Source: Acidobacteriota bacterium
GTDB taxonomy: Bacteria > Acidobacteriota > Terriglobia > Terriglobales > Acidobacteriaceae
DNA: 64,000 bases
Reading direction: 5' to 3'
Assembly (NCBI GenBank): GCA_021791875.1
Contig: JAJYVU010000007.1
Coordinates: 43,379-107,378, forward strand
Shown: one piece after another, positions 27,448 through 38,479 of the stretch
Layout: every line of letters begins with the position of its first letter
Position numbering within the stretch: the first letter of the stretch is position 1
Program-made: the position numbers and the translations under genes
Notes under the pieces: generated by a model
The model's database searches: none
Seen by the model: the letters and a program-made list of their open reading frames with translations, nothing else
What the model was told of the DNA's origin: nothing

Positions 27448-28524
27448 ATGTTTGAACGCCTGGAACAAATCGAAACCCGCTATGAAGAACTGGGCCGCCA
27501 GCTGGCCGAGCCCGAAATCATCGCCGACCAGCAGAAATACCAGAAGACCGCCAAGCAGCACCGCGATCTGGAAGCGGTCGTGGAAAAATTCCGCGAGTAC
27601 CGCCAGATCCACGAGGGTATCGCCGACGCCCGCGCCATGCTCACCGAAAGCGACCCCGACATCCGCGCCATGGCCGAAGAAGAGCTCGCCACGCTCGAAG
27701 AGCGCCAGCCCAGGATCGAAGAAGAACTCAAGATCCTCCTGCTGCCCAAGGACCCCAACGACGAGAAAAACGTCGTCCTCGAAATCCGCGCCGGCACCGG
27801 CGGCGACGAAGCCTCGCTCTTCGCCGCGGAAATCTTCCGCATGTACGCCCGCTACGCCGAACAACGCCGCTGGAAGGTCGAAATCCTCTCCGAATCCGAA
27901 TCCTCCGTCGGCGGCATGAAGGAAGTCATCGCCATCATCGAGGGCGACCGCGTCTACTCGCAGCTCAAATACGAGAGCGGCGTCCATCGCGTCCAGCGCG
28001 TCCCCGCCACGGAAACCCAGGGCCGCGTCCACACCTCCGCAGTCACCGTAGCCGTGCTGCCCGAGGCCGAAGACGTCGACATCAAGATCGAAGCCAAGGA
28101 CATCCGCATCGACACCTTCTGCTCCTCCGGCCCCGGCGGCCAGTCCGTCAACACCACCTACTCGGCCGTCCGCATCACCCACCTGCCCACCAACACCGTG
28201 GTCAGCTGCCAGGACGAAAAATCCCAGATCAAAAACCGCGAAAAGGCCATGCGCGTCCTCCGCTCGCGCCTCTATGAAATGGAAATGGAGCGCCAGCAGC
28301 AGGAACTCGCCAAGGAGCGCAAATCGCAGGTCGGCTCCGGCGACCGCAGCGAGAAAATCCGCACCTACAACTTCCCGCAGAACCGCCTCACCGACCACCG
28401 CATCGGCCTCACCCTCCACCAGCTCACTGAGGTCATGCAGGGCCGCCTCCAGCCGGTCATCGATGCGCTCACCGCGCACTTCAACGCCGAGCGCCTCAAG
28501 GCCGACGCCGAAGCCACGGTCTAA
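27448..28524 (+). CDS. prfA: Peptide chain release factor 1
   Basis: Class I release factor of 358 residues that terminates translation at UAA/UAG. The GGQ motif that enters the peptidyl transferase centre is at residues 230-232 in [20 protein letters not shown]. The PAT tripeptide (RVPATETQG) is the codon-recognition element that marks RF1 rather than RF2. The following gene is prmC, which methylates the GGQ glutamine, a classical pair. The start ATG at 27448 matches the usual N-terminus [15 protein letters not shown]. Confidence 0.97.
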   Translation: MFERLEQIETRYEELGRQLAEPEIIADQQKYQKTAKQHRDLEAVVEKFREYRQIHEGIADARAMLTESDPDIRAMAEEELATLEERQPRIEEELKILLLPKDPNDEKNVVLEIRAGTGGDEASLFAAEIFRMYARYAEQRRWKVEILSESESSVGGMKEVIAIIEGDRVYSQLKYESGVHRVQRVPATETQGRVHTSAVTVAVLPEAEDVDIKIEAKDIRIDTFCSSGPGGQSVNTTYSAVRITHLPTNTVVSCQDEKSQIKNREKAMRVLRSRLYEMEMERQQQELAKERKSQVGSGDRSEKIRTYNFPQNRLTDHRIGLTLHQLTEVMQGRLQPVIDALTAHFNAERLKADAEATV

Positions 28525-28528
28525 CCCT

Positions 28529-29371
28529 ATGTCACCCGCAACCGCTGGTGAGGCGCTCACCCTCGCCACCCAGCGCCTCGCCAGCCTGCCCACAGCCCGC
28601 CGCGACGCCGAACTCCTGCTTCTCCACACCCTCGGCGATCCAGAAAAACACACCCGCGCCTGGCTCCTCACGCACCCCGAAGCCGAAATCACCCCCGCCC
28701 AGCTCACCCACTACGAAACCCTCCTCGCCCGCCGCGCCCGCCACGAGCCCATCCAGTACATCACCGGCCGGCAGGAATTCTACGGCCTCACCCTCCGCGT
28801 CACGCCCGCCGTCCTCATCCCCCGCCCTGAAACCGAACACCTCGTCGAAGCCGCGCTCGCCCGCATCCCTGCCGATGTCCCCACCCGCATCCTCGATGTC
28901 GGCACCGGCTCCGGCGCCATCGCCATCGCGCTGGCCGCGCATCGGCCCCACGCCATCCTCACCGCCGTCGACTCATCCCCCGCCGCGCTCGCTGTCGCCC
29001 GCGAAAACGCCGCCGCGCACCACGTCGCCATCCGCTTCGTCGAGTCCGACCTGCTCTCGGCCCTGCCCAACGAAAATTTTGACCTCATCGTCTCCAACCC
29101 GCCCTATGTCTCCGCCGGCGAATCCCTGGAGCCCCAGGTCCGCGACTTCGAACCCCACTCCGCTCTCTTCGCCGGTGAATCGGGCCTCGAAATCTACCGC
29201 CGCCTCATTCCGCAAGCCCAAATTGCCCTCGTCCCCGGCGGCTGGCTCCTCATGGAAATCGGCCACGGCCAGCAGCAACCCCTCGCAACGCTCCTCTCCG
29301 GCTGGCGAAACCTTGCCTTCCTGCCAGACCTTCAGGGCATCCCTCGCATTGTCATCGCGCAAAAGCCGTAA
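28529..29371 (+). CDS. prmC: Peptide chain release factor N5-glutamine methyltransferase
   Basis: SAM-dependent methyltransferase (HemK) of 280 residues that methylates the GGQ glutamine of RF1/RF2. An N-terminal helical domain leads to EPIQYITGRQEFYGL and the SAM-binding loop ILDVGTGSGAIAIALA. The catalytic NPPY is at residues 190-193 in IVSNPPYVSAGE. The gene starts 4 nt after prfA, so the two are co-translated. Confidence 0.96.
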   Translation: MSPATAGEALTLATQRLASLPTARRDAELLLLHTLGDPEKHTRAWLLTHPEAEITPAQLTHYETLLARRARHEPIQYITGRQEFYGLTLRVTPAVLIPRPETEHLVEAALARIPADVPTRILDVGTGSGAIAIALAAHRPHAILTAVDSSPAALAVARENAAAHHVAIRFVESDLLSALPNENFDLIVSNPPYVSAGESLEPQVRDFEPHSALFAGESGLEIYRRLIPQAQIALVPGGWLLMEIGHGQQQPLATLLSGWRNLAFLPDLQGIPRIVIAQKP

Positions 29372-29448
29372 AATGCTCGGTGCCCCGCCGGACGATGCCA
29401 CACTCGCCCCTCCGCACAATGGTGAATAATGACAAAAGGAGTATTTCC

Positions 29449-30714
29449 ATGAGTTCTGTTGCCACAGCGCCCCAGACCACGCTCACGTTTGAAGAAAAAC
29501 TCGACCGCCTCGCCAAAGTCGCGGTTGAGGTCGGGCTTGGCCTCCAGGAAGGCCAGGAGATGGTCCTCACCTCCACCGTGGACGCCCTGCCGCTGGTGCG
29601 CCGCGTCACCGCCCACGCCTACCAGGCTGGCGCGAACCTCGTCACCACGCTCCTCGCCGATGAGCCCTCCTCGCTGCTGCGCTACCAGCACGCCCGCAAT
29701 GAAAGCTTTGACGCCGCCGCCGACTGGCTCTATGAGGGGATGGCACAGGCCTACCGCAACGGCGCCGCCCGTCAGGCCATCTACTGCTCCAATCCCGCGC
29801 TGCTGGCCAAAGAGGACCCCGAAAAAGTCAGCCGCGCCAATCGCGCCATGTCCAGGGCCTACCGCCCCGCCATGGAACAGATCACCAAGTTCAACATCAA
29901 CTGGAACATCATCGCCGCCGCCACGCCCGACTGGGCACAGCTCGTCTTCCCCGGCATTCCCGTCGATCAGGCTGTCGAAAAGCTCTGGAACGCCATCTTT
30001 ACCGCCTGCCGCATCGACCAGCCCGACCCCGTCGCCGCATGGAAGGCCCACGACGCCAACCTGCACAAACGCGCCGACTTCATGAACGCAAGGCGCTTCC
30101 ATGCCCTGCAATACCACGGCCCCGGCACCAACCTCAAAGTCGGCCTCGCCGACGATCACAAGTGGCTCGGCGGCGGCAGCTTCGCCCATAACGGCGTCTA
30201 CTGCATCCCCAACATGCCCACCGAGGAAATCTTCACCACGCCCCACAAGAACCGCACCGAGGGCACCGTCCGCAGCACCAAGCCCCTTTCCCATCAGGGC
30301 ACGCTCATCAAGGACATCGAGGTCCGCTTCGAGAATGGCCGCATCGTCGAAGCCCACGCCTCCGCCGGAGAATCCGTCCTGCAGAAGATGATCGACACCG
30401 ACGAAGGTGGCCGCCGCCTCGGCGAGGTCGCCCTCGTGCCCCACTCCTCGCCCATCTCCGCCAGCGGCATCCTTTTCTACAACACGCTTTTCGACGAAAA
30501 CGCCGCCTGCCACATCGCTCTCGGCCAGGCTTACAGCACCTGCATCGAAAACGGCGAAAACATGAAGCCCGAAGAGCTCGCCGCACGCGGTGCCAACGAA
30601 AGCCTCATCCACGTCGACTGGATGATCGGCTCCGGCGAAATCGACATCGACGGCCTGCATGCCGACGGCAAAACCGAGCCGCTCATGCGCAAGGGCGAAT
30701 GGGTCGCCGAATAA
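29449..30714 (+). CDS. M29-family aminopeptidase
   Basis: Metallo-aminopeptidase of 421 residues of the thermophilic AmpS/aminopeptidase T family, which removes N-terminal residues from peptides in the cytoplasm. Metal-ligand and catalytic regions are visible: EEIFTTPHKNRTEGTVRST, RRLGEVALVPHSSPIS, HIALGQAY and LIHVDWMIGSGEIDIDG. The ATG at 29449 is chosen because AAAAGGAG stands 7 nt upstream. An upstream in-frame codon at 29380 would overlap nothing but adds non-conserved residues. No signal peptide. Confidence 0.93.
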   Translation: MSSVATAPQTTLTFEEKLDRLAKVAVEVGLGLQEGQEMVLTSTVDALPLVRRVTAHAYQAGANLVTTLLADEPSSLLRYQHARNESFDAAADWLYEGMAQAYRNGAARQAIYCSNPALLAKEDPEKVSRANRAMSRAYRPAMEQITKFNINWNIIAAATPDWAQLVFPGIPVDQAVEKLWNAIFTACRIDQPDPVAAWKAHDANLHKRADFMNARRFHALQYHGPGTNLKVGLADDHKWLGGGSFAHNGVYCIPNMPTEEIFTTPHKNRTEGTVRSTKPLSHQGTLIKDIEVRFENGRIVEAHASAGESVLQKMIDTDEGGRRLGEVALVPHSSPISASGILFYNTLFDENAACHIALGQAYSTCIENGENMKPEELAARGANESLIHVDWMIGSGEIDIDGLHADGKTEPLMRKGEWVAE

Positions 30715-30726
30715 CGCTCATCTTGC

Positions 30727-30762
30727 GCGCGCTCCCGGGCATCAAAATGTTTAGGAGCGCGC
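30727..30762 (+). terminator. Hairpin after the M29 aminopeptidase gene
   Basis: GCGCGCTCC at 30727-30735 pairs exactly with GGAGCGCGC at 30754-30762, followed by ATTT. It is a plausible terminator 12 nt after the stop codon, although the T-run is short. Confidence 0.5.
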
Positions 30763-30825
30763 ATTTACCTTGGTTTAGCCGCAAATTTGCACCCTGCGGC
30801 GCATTCCGAGCATAGATACAAATAC

Positions 30826-32088
30826 ATGGCAGCCCCGACCCAGAGAAGTTTCGAGAAAACCTTGGCCAGCGCGAAGCGCACCATGGGCATGAGCGAAATC
30901 ATGCACATCGCGGTGGACAGCTTCCGCGCCAGCAAGGTGCGTTTCGCTCTCACCGCTCTCGGTATGGTCATCGGCTCCATGTCGCTGATCCTCGTCGTCA
31001 CCATCGCCCTCACCGGCAAGCAGTACATCCTGCACGAAATCGAAAGCATCGGCACCAACTGGATCGATCTCGAATACGCCGGCGGCGGCGGCGGCACCGT
31101 CAGTAATTACCACACCGACTACCTCCGCCTCGGCGACATGCGCGCCGTCGATGAGGCCCTCCCGGAAATCGCCGCCTCCTCGCCCATCCTGCAGATGCAC
31201 GATCGCATCAACATCGGCAGCGGCGTCCAGCAGGACGTCCTCGTCCTCGGTGTCATGCCGCCCTACCGCCAGATCCGCAACCTCAAGATCACCACCGGGC
31301 GATTCTTCGACGACGAAGACGAAAACACCCACGAGAAGGTCGCCGACATCACCATTCCGCTCGCCAAACAGATGTATGGCAGCGCCGACGCCGCCATCAA
31401 TCAGACCTTCCAGATCAGCGGCATCCCCTTCACCATCGTCGGAACCTTCGAGGAGAGCGTAAATACCTTCGGACAGTCGGAAATTCGCGACAAGACCATC
31501 CTCATCCCCTACTCCGTCGCACGCTACTTCACCGGCACGGACTACGTGCAGGACATCTTCTTCTCCACCCGCGACCGTGCTGATGTCGAAGCCACCGCCA
31601 AGCAGATCGTCAAGATCGTCAAAGCCCGCCACCAGCCCAACTCCGTCTACACGGCCTCCACGCTCACCCAGCTCATCACCGTCGCCGGAGTCATTGCCAA
31701 CGCCCTCACCGTCATCCTGCTGCTCATCTCCGCCATAACACTGGCCGTCGGCGGCGTCGGCATCATGAACATCATGCTGGCCACCGTGCGCTCCCGCATT
31801 CGCGAAATTGGCATCCGCAAGGCCCTCGGCGCAACTGCCCACGAAATCCGCCTGCAATTCCTTCTTGAGGCCATCATGATTTCGCTCGCCGGCGGAGCCG
31901 TCGGGTCGGCCATCGGCATTGCTCTGCCGCTTTCCGCCCGCTTCTTCACCTCGTTTCATATCCCCATCTCGGGGTGGTCCGTCGTCATCGCCATGGGTAC
32001 CTCCACCCTCGTCGGCATCATCTTCGGTACCCTCCCCGCCAACCGCGCCGCCCATCTCGATCCCGTCGAATCCCTCAAGTACGAGTAG
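30826..32088 (+). CDS. MacB-like ABC permease without adjacent ATPase
   Basis: Membrane protein of 420 residues with the MacB/YknZ layout: helix 1 at about residues 42-65 (VRFALTALGMVIGSMSLILV), a large periplasmic MacB-PCD domain, and three helices at the C-terminus within the FtsX domain. The conserved stretch GVGIMNIMLATVRSRIREIG and the following IRKALGA motif are intact. No ATP-binding gene is next to it, so it must borrow an ATPase encoded elsewhere. The start is uncertain: in-frame ATGs also lie at 30787 and further downstream, and none has a good Shine-Dalgarno. Confidence 0.88.
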   Translation: MAAPTQRSFEKTLASAKRTMGMSEIMHIAVDSFRASKVRFALTALGMVIGSMSLILVVTIALTGKQYILHEIESIGTNWIDLEYAGGGGGTVSNYHTDYLRLGDMRAVDEALPEIAASSPILQMHDRINIGSGVQQDVLVLGVMPPYRQIRNLKITTGRFFDDEDENTHEKVADITIPLAKQMYGSADAAINQTFQISGIPFTIVGTFEESVNTFGQSEIRDKTILIPYSVARYFTGTDYVQDIFFSTRDRADVEATAKQIVKIVKARHQPNSVYTASTLTQLITVAGVIANALTVILLLISAITLAVGGVGIMNIMLATVRSRIREIGIRKALGATAHEIRLQFLLEAIMISLAGGAVGSAIGIALPLSARFFTSFHIPISGWSVVIAMGTSTLVGIIFGTLPANRAAHLDPVESLKYE

Positions 32089-32171
32089 CCTTACCCGCGC
32101 CATTTCTATCAGCTTTGCTCTAGAATCTTCTTTCGCCTCCCCACGCGAAACTTCTCTTTCTGGAGCTCGCC

Positions 32172-34427
32172 TTGATCCGCAAAGCTGCTTCTCTCGCCCT
32201 GGCTCTTACGCTCGCCGCCGGCTGTTCGCCCTCACTGTACGCGCAACAGGCCAAACTCCAAAAGATCAAGCCATGGACCGTCAGAGCCATCTGGGGCAGC
32301 GGCAGCCCTACCGGCTCGGCCCCCTCGCAGATCTACTGGGCTCCGGACTCAAAACAGGTCACCTACCTCGACGGTAAAAACAATCTCCGTGAATTCGTCG
32401 TTGGCGGGGCTACCGCCCGCATCGTCATTCCCGCCTCAACGCTCAATCCCATCCTCAACGTCCACATCACCGAGCAGGACCGCGACCACCGCAACCGCTA
32501 CGGCGAGCCCGACTACATCTGGGCGCCGGACTCAAAGCAGATCCTCTTTGACACCAACGGCAAGCTCTGGCTCTTCAATCTCAAAGACGCAAAAGGCCAA
32601 CAGGTCGGCAACACCGGCATGGAGAGCGGCGACAATCCCCAGTTCTCGCCCAACGGCAACTACATCTCCTACATCCGCGACAACGACGTTTTCGTGCAGC
32701 CCGCGCACGACGGCTCCCATGCCCGCGCGCTCACCCACACCGGCTCACCCACCGTCCTCAACGGCGATATTGACTGGGTCTATCTCGAAGAGCTCAACGT
32801 CCGCAGCAACTACTTCTGGTCGCCAGACTCCCAAAAAATCGCCTACATGCAGATGAACGAGCAGCACGTCCCGCTCTACCCCATTGAAGACTGGATCCCC
32901 GTCCACGCCCACATCCAGTGGTGGCAGCGCTATCCGCAGCCCGGCGACCCCAACCCTGAAGTCCGCGTCGGCGTCGTCCGCGTCGCCGGAGGCCCCACCC
33001 GCTGGCTCAACATTCCCATCAGCGAAGGCAACGACTACATCCCGCGCTTCGGCTGGGTCAACTCAAACGTCGTCTGGGTCGAAACCCTCGACCGCGCCCA
33101 GAAGCACGAGAACATTTACTTCGCCAACGTCAACACCGGAGCCGTCAAGCTCGCGCTCGCCCAGACCGAACCCAAATACTTCAACGACGTCTACACCGTC
33201 ACCTTCCTCAAAAATGGCCAGTTTCTCGTGCTGAGCTGGCGCGACGGCCACACCCACATCTACCGCTACAGCTACGACATGGTCGACCCCATGGCCGCGC
33301 CCGCCCATCTGCTCAACGAAGTCGAGCAAGGCGATTACGAGGTCGAATCCATCCAGTCCGTCGACGACGCCACCGGAAACATCTACTACATCTCCAACCA
33401 GGGCAACCCGGCCCTGCGTCAGATCTGGGCCGTCAACCTCGACGGCAGCCACAAGCACCTCGTCTCAAAATTCACCGGCGTCCACCATCCAAAGTTCCCG
33501 CCCCACGGCTCCTCTTATATCGACAAGTACTCCAACCGCAGCACGCCGCCCGCCGTCGCCTTCTGCAATCCGCAGGGCGCCTGCCATCCCTTCTGGAAAT
33601 CCACACCTATCACCGGCCGCGACCTCCACCCGCCCGTGCTGCTCACCCTCACCGCCGCTGACGGACACACCACCCTCTACGGCACGCTCATGCTGCCCCA
33701 GGGCCATCAGCCCGACCACAGCGTTCCGCTCATCGTCAACCCCTATGGCGGCCCTGCCGTCGGCACTGCCACCGATAGCTGGGGCGGCAAAGGCTTCTTC
33801 TGGGATGAACTCCTCACCGAACACGGTTTCGCCGTGCTCCATGTCGACAATCGTGGCATGGGCGGACGCGGACGCGCCTTCGAGCAGGTCTGCTATCACA
33901 ACTTCGGCCCGCCCGAACTCGCCGACCAGCTCGCCTCCATCGATCAGGTGCTCGCCAGGTATCCTGAGCTCGATCCCCATCGCCTTGGCTGGTGGGGCTG
34001 GAGCTGGGGCGGTACTTTCACCCTCTACGCGCTCTCGCACTCTGACCGCTTCCGCGTCGGCGTCTCCGTCGCTCCCGTCACCAGTTGGCAGGACTACGAC
34101 AGCATCTACACCGAGCGCTACATGGGCCTGCCCTCTGAAGACGCTGCCGCCTACAAAACCGACTCCGTGCAGAACTCCGCCGCCGACATCCACGGCCATC
34201 TGCTCATCGCCGGCGGCACCGGCGACGACAATGTCCATCTCGAAAACACCATCCAGTACATCCAGAAGCTCATCGACGCCGGCATTCCCTACGACTACAA
34301 CCTCTTCCCGCGCAAAACCCACTCCATCGCCGGCCCCACCGCGCGCACTGAGCTCTTCCAGCGCATCCTCGCCGAATTCGAGATGTACCTAGAACCCGCC
34401 CAGCCCGTGCCGGTCAAATGGGATTAG
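32172..34427 (+). CDS. Secreted S9 (dipeptidyl peptidase IV-like) peptidase
   Basis: Exported serine peptidase of 751 residues. A signal peptide leads to either a lipobox-like LAAGC near residue 18 or an LYA-QQ signal peptidase I site. The N-terminal two-thirds is the DPP IV beta-propeller, including the Glu pair in DWVYLEELNVRSNYFWSPD that binds the substrate N-terminus. The C-terminal alpha/beta hydrolase carries the triad: Ser611 in GWWGWSWGGTF, Asp near 685 in GGTGDDNVHLEN and His717 in PRKTHSIAG. The start is TTG at 32172 with GGAG upstream. Role: peptide scavenging in the periplasm. Confidence 0.92.
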   Translation: MIRKAASLALALTLAAGCSPSLYAQQAKLQKIKPWTVRAIWGSGSPTGSAPSQIYWAPDSKQVTYLDGKNNLREFVVGGATARIVIPASTLNPILNVHITEQDRDHRNRYGEPDYIWAPDSKQILFDTNGKLWLFNLKDAKGQQVGNTGMESGDNPQFSPNGNYISYIRDNDVFVQPAHDGSHARALTHTGSPTVLNGDIDWVYLEELNVRSNYFWSPDSQKIAYMQMNEQHVPLYPIEDWIPVHAHIQWWQRYPQPGDPNPEVRVGVVRVAGGPTRWLNIPISEGNDYIPRFGWVNSNVVWVETLDRAQKHENIYFANVNTGAVKLALAQTEPKYFNDVYTVTFLKNGQFLVLSWRDGHTHIYRYSYDMVDPMAAPAHLLNEVEQGDYEVESIQSVDDATGNIYYISNQGNPALRQIWAVNLDGSHKHLVSKFTGVHHPKFPPHGSSYIDKYSNRSTPPAVAFCNPQGACHPFWKSTPITGRDLHPPVLLTLTAADGHTTLYGTLMLPQGHQPDHSVPLIVNPYGGPAVGTATDSWGGKGFFWDELLTEHGFAVLHVDNRGMGGRGRAFEQVCYHNFGPPELADQLASIDQVLARYPELDPHRLGWWGWSWGGTFTLYALSHSDRFRVGVSVAPVTSWQDYDSIYTERYMGLPSEDAAAYKTDSVQNSAADIHGHLLIAGGTGDDNVHLENTIQYIQKLIDAGIPYDYNLFPRKTHSIAGPTARTELFQRILAEFEMYLEPAQPVPVKWD

Positions 34428-34467
34428 CCGATGGTATGCGTAAAGTGGAATCAGGGAGGAATGCATC

Positions 34468-35361
34468 ATGAGCCATCCCTCTGAACGGGCCAACACCAGC
34501 GAGCCCATCCGTGGCCGCACCTCCGTCGGTGATTTCGAAATCACCGTCCTCACCGACGGCACTTACTTCCTCGACGGCGGCGCCATGTTCGGCGTCGTCC
34601 CCAAGCCCATGTGGGAAAAGCGCGCTCCCGCGGACGAACGCAACCGCATCCTGCTCGGCACCAACACGCTCATCATTCGCACCGGCAGGCACACCGTCGC
34701 CGTCGAAACCGGCATCGGCAACAAGATGAACGAGAAGATGCGCGCCATCTTCGAAACCAAGGAACAGCTTCCCCACTCCTTTGCCGCCGCCGGCATCCGG
34801 CCCGAAGAAATCGACGTCGTCATCAACACCCATCTCCACTTCGACCATTGTGGCTGGAACACCACCAGACTCCCCGACGGCCGCATCGTGCCCACCTTCC
34901 CCAACGCGCGCTACTTCGCGCATCGCGGAGAAGTCGAGCACGGCCACCTCCAGCTCGAGCGCGACGCCGTCAGCTACAACAGCCCCAACTACGACCCCCT
35001 CGTCGAATCCGGCCAGATGACCCTCCTCGATACCAAACCCAACGAAGTGACGGAAATCGTCCCCGGCATCTCCGTCGAGTGCTACCCCGGCCACACCGCG
35101 CAACTCCTCGCCGTCAACATCGACTCCGCCGGACGGCGCGGCTGCTACATCTCCGACCTGCTTCCCACCAGCGCCCACCTCGACATCACCTGGGTCATGG
35201 GCTACGACCTCGATCCCGTCACCTGCATCGAGCAACGCAAGCGCTTCTACCAGCGCGCCATCCCCGAGCAATGGCTCGTGCTCTTCACCCACGACCACCA
35301 CACGCCCTTCGGCCACATCGTGTTAAATGAAAAAAACAAGCCCGTCATGAAGCAGCAATAG
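34468..35361 (+). CDS. Metallo-beta-lactamase-fold hydrolase
   Basis: Zinc hydrolase of 297 residues. The HxHxDH signature is complete in VVINTHLHFDHCGWNT. Further metal ligands are expected at His in ECYPGHTAQLLAV, Asp in GCYISDLLPTSAH and His in LFTHDHHTPFGHI. No signal peptide. The overall pattern is like the quorum-quenching lactonase/AttM-like group, but the substrate cannot be deduced. A GGGAGG ribosome binding site precedes the ATG. The gene follows the S9 peptidase by about 40 nt on the same strand. Confidence 0.9.
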   Translation: MSHPSERANTSEPIRGRTSVGDFEITVLTDGTYFLDGGAMFGVVPKPMWEKRAPADERNRILLGTNTLIIRTGRHTVAVETGIGNKMNEKMRAIFETKEQLPHSFAAAGIRPEEIDVVINTHLHFDHCGWNTTRLPDGRIVPTFPNARYFAHRGEVEHGHLQLERDAVSYNSPNYDPLVESGQMTLLDTKPNEVTEIVPGISVECYPGHTAQLLAVNIDSAGRRGCYISDLLPTSAHLDITWVMGYDLDPVTCIEQRKRFYQRAIPEQWLVLFTHDHHTPFGHIVLNEKNKPVMKQQ

Positions 35362-35421
35362 AGCGCTTCCTGGCCGCCTGCTTTGCCCACCCTCAACCCG
35401 CGTCGACGCGATCCTGACTCC

Positions 35422-36177
35422 ATGCCGACTCATCTCTTATTCGTCATCCTCATCGTTTTGCTGGCCACCGGCATTCGCTCCACTTTCGGCTTTGGGGAAG
35501 CCCTCGTTGCGGTTCCGCTTCTTGCCCTGTGCATCCCCATCCGCGTCGCCACGCCGCTTGCGGTGCTGCTCTCCGTCACCACTGCCGCCATCATCATCGC
35601 GCAGGACTGGAAGAAGATTCACTTCCGCAGCGCCGTCTCGCTGCTCCTCGCCACCTGCTGCGGAATCCCGCTCGGCCTTCTGCTGCTCACCGCCGCAGAA
35701 GAGCACATCGTCAAAGCCCTGCTCGCTCTCCTGCTCATCACTTTCGCCATACTCTCTTTGACCGGCCTCAAACGCTGGCATCTGCACAGCGACCATCGCG
35801 GCTGGCTGCTCGGCTGCGGCTTCTTCGCCGGCGTGCTCGGCGCGGCCTTCGGCATGAACGGACCCCCGGTCGTCATCTACGGAGCCTTGCGCCGCTGGCC
35901 CGCACCGCAATTCCGGGCCACGCTCCAGGGCTATTTCCTGCCCGCCAGCGCGCTCTGTATGCTGGGCTACTGGCGCGCCGGCCTTTGGACCGCTACCGTC
36001 ACCCACTACTACCTGTTTTCGCTTCCTGTGATGGTGCCGGTCATCCTGCTCGGCCGATGGATCAATCGCCGGCTCCATCCAGGCCGCTTCCTCAACTACG
36101 TCTACCTGCTTCTCATCGCCATCGGCCTCATCCTGCTGGCCCAGACCACGCACGCCGCCGTCGCTCTTCACATCTAG
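35422..36177 (+). CDS. TauE/SafE-family membrane transporter
   Basis: Integral membrane protein of 251 residues with about eight hydrophobic segments and the TauE/SafE duplicated pattern: GIRSTFGFGEALVAVPLLAL at the N-terminal half and GVLGAAFGMNGPPVVIYGAL at the second half. The family exports sulfite, sulfoacetate or similar organosulfonates. The ATG at 35422 begins directly at the first helix, and an in-frame start 13 codons upstream is less likely. Its TAG stop codon forms the left edge of inverted-repeat element E2. Confidence 0.88.
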   Translation: MPTHLLFVILIVLLATGIRSTFGFGEALVAVPLLALCIPIRVATPLAVLLSVTTAAIIIAQDWKKIHFRSAVSLLLATCCGIPLGLLLLTAAEEHIVKALLALLLITFAILSLTGLKRWHLHSDHRGWLLGCGFFAGVLGAAFGMNGPPVVIYGALRRWPAPQFRATLQGYFLPASALCMLGYWRAGLWTATVTHYYLFSLPVMVPVILLGRWINRRLHPGRFLNYVYLLLIAIGLILLAQTTHAAVALHI

Positions 36178-36413
36178 AGCCTGTCATTCACTTTCGCGCG
36201 GGCGGCGTTGCCGGCGAAAGCCGGGCCGGATAAGGCCGAGGACGAAGATTATGGCGGGGCTACTATCAAGGACGATCACGCGGTATGGCGCGGCTTTCGC
36301 CGTAACCCGAAGGGCTGCGGCCGGTTTTCCTCGTTTCTGTGTCCCTCGTCGCTCCGTGGACTGAGAAAAGCCGGCTCCCAGCGCCGCTCATGGGAAAGTG
36401 AATAACAGGCTCT
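36176..36413. repeat. Inverted-repeat element E2 (238 bp)
   Basis: Terminal inverted repeats: AGAGCCTGTCATTCACTTTC at 36176-36195 and GAAAGTGAATAACAGGCTCT at 36394-36413, 19 of 20 positions pairing. The left end begins inside the TauE/SafE stop codon. The interior is non-coding and contains imperfect hairpin arms (GCCGGTTTTCC and GAGAAAAGCCGGC, about 36318-36375). No transposase or clear target-site duplication is visible. It resembles a MITE or palindromic repeat. Confidence 0.75.
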
Positions 36414-36423
36414 GGGCGCGCTT

Positions 36424-36536
36424 AGAGCATTTCCCCTGTTGGTATAGACCGAAGAGAGAATCTCAACGCAGCTTTTTCGTTAAGAAAAGCTGCGCCTGAT
36501 TGAATTCAGAAAGCTCACAGGAATAGGGGAAATGCT

Positions 36537-36538
<2 letters not shown>
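36424..36538. repeat. Inverted-repeat element E3 (115 bp)
   Basis: Terminal inverted repeats: AGAGCATTTCCCCTGTT at 36424-36440 and AATAGGGGAAATGCTCT at 36522-36538, 16 of 17 pairing. A perfect-armed internal hairpin CGCAGCTTTT ... AAAAGCTGCG lies at 36467-36494. The right end lies in the lepA stop codon (minus strand, 36537-36539). Only 10 bp separate it from E2, so the gap between the convergent tauE-like and lepA genes is almost entirely built of two such elements. Confidence 0.78.
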
Positions 36539-38354
<1,816 letters not shown>

Positions 38355-38479
38355 GAGGGATCTTTACAGGCAGGAAAATACGCCTTTTCCGGGAAACTTC
38401 CCTAAAAGCTGATCTTACCATCGGCATTTCTCCGGCTCGCAGCCTACAATAAAAGGGGCACACGCCACTCACCATCGCA

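Noticed and set aside
35359..35421. TAGAGC after the metallo-beta-lactamase-fold gene as an element
   Set aside because: No inverse copy lies before the next gene, 60 bp away.
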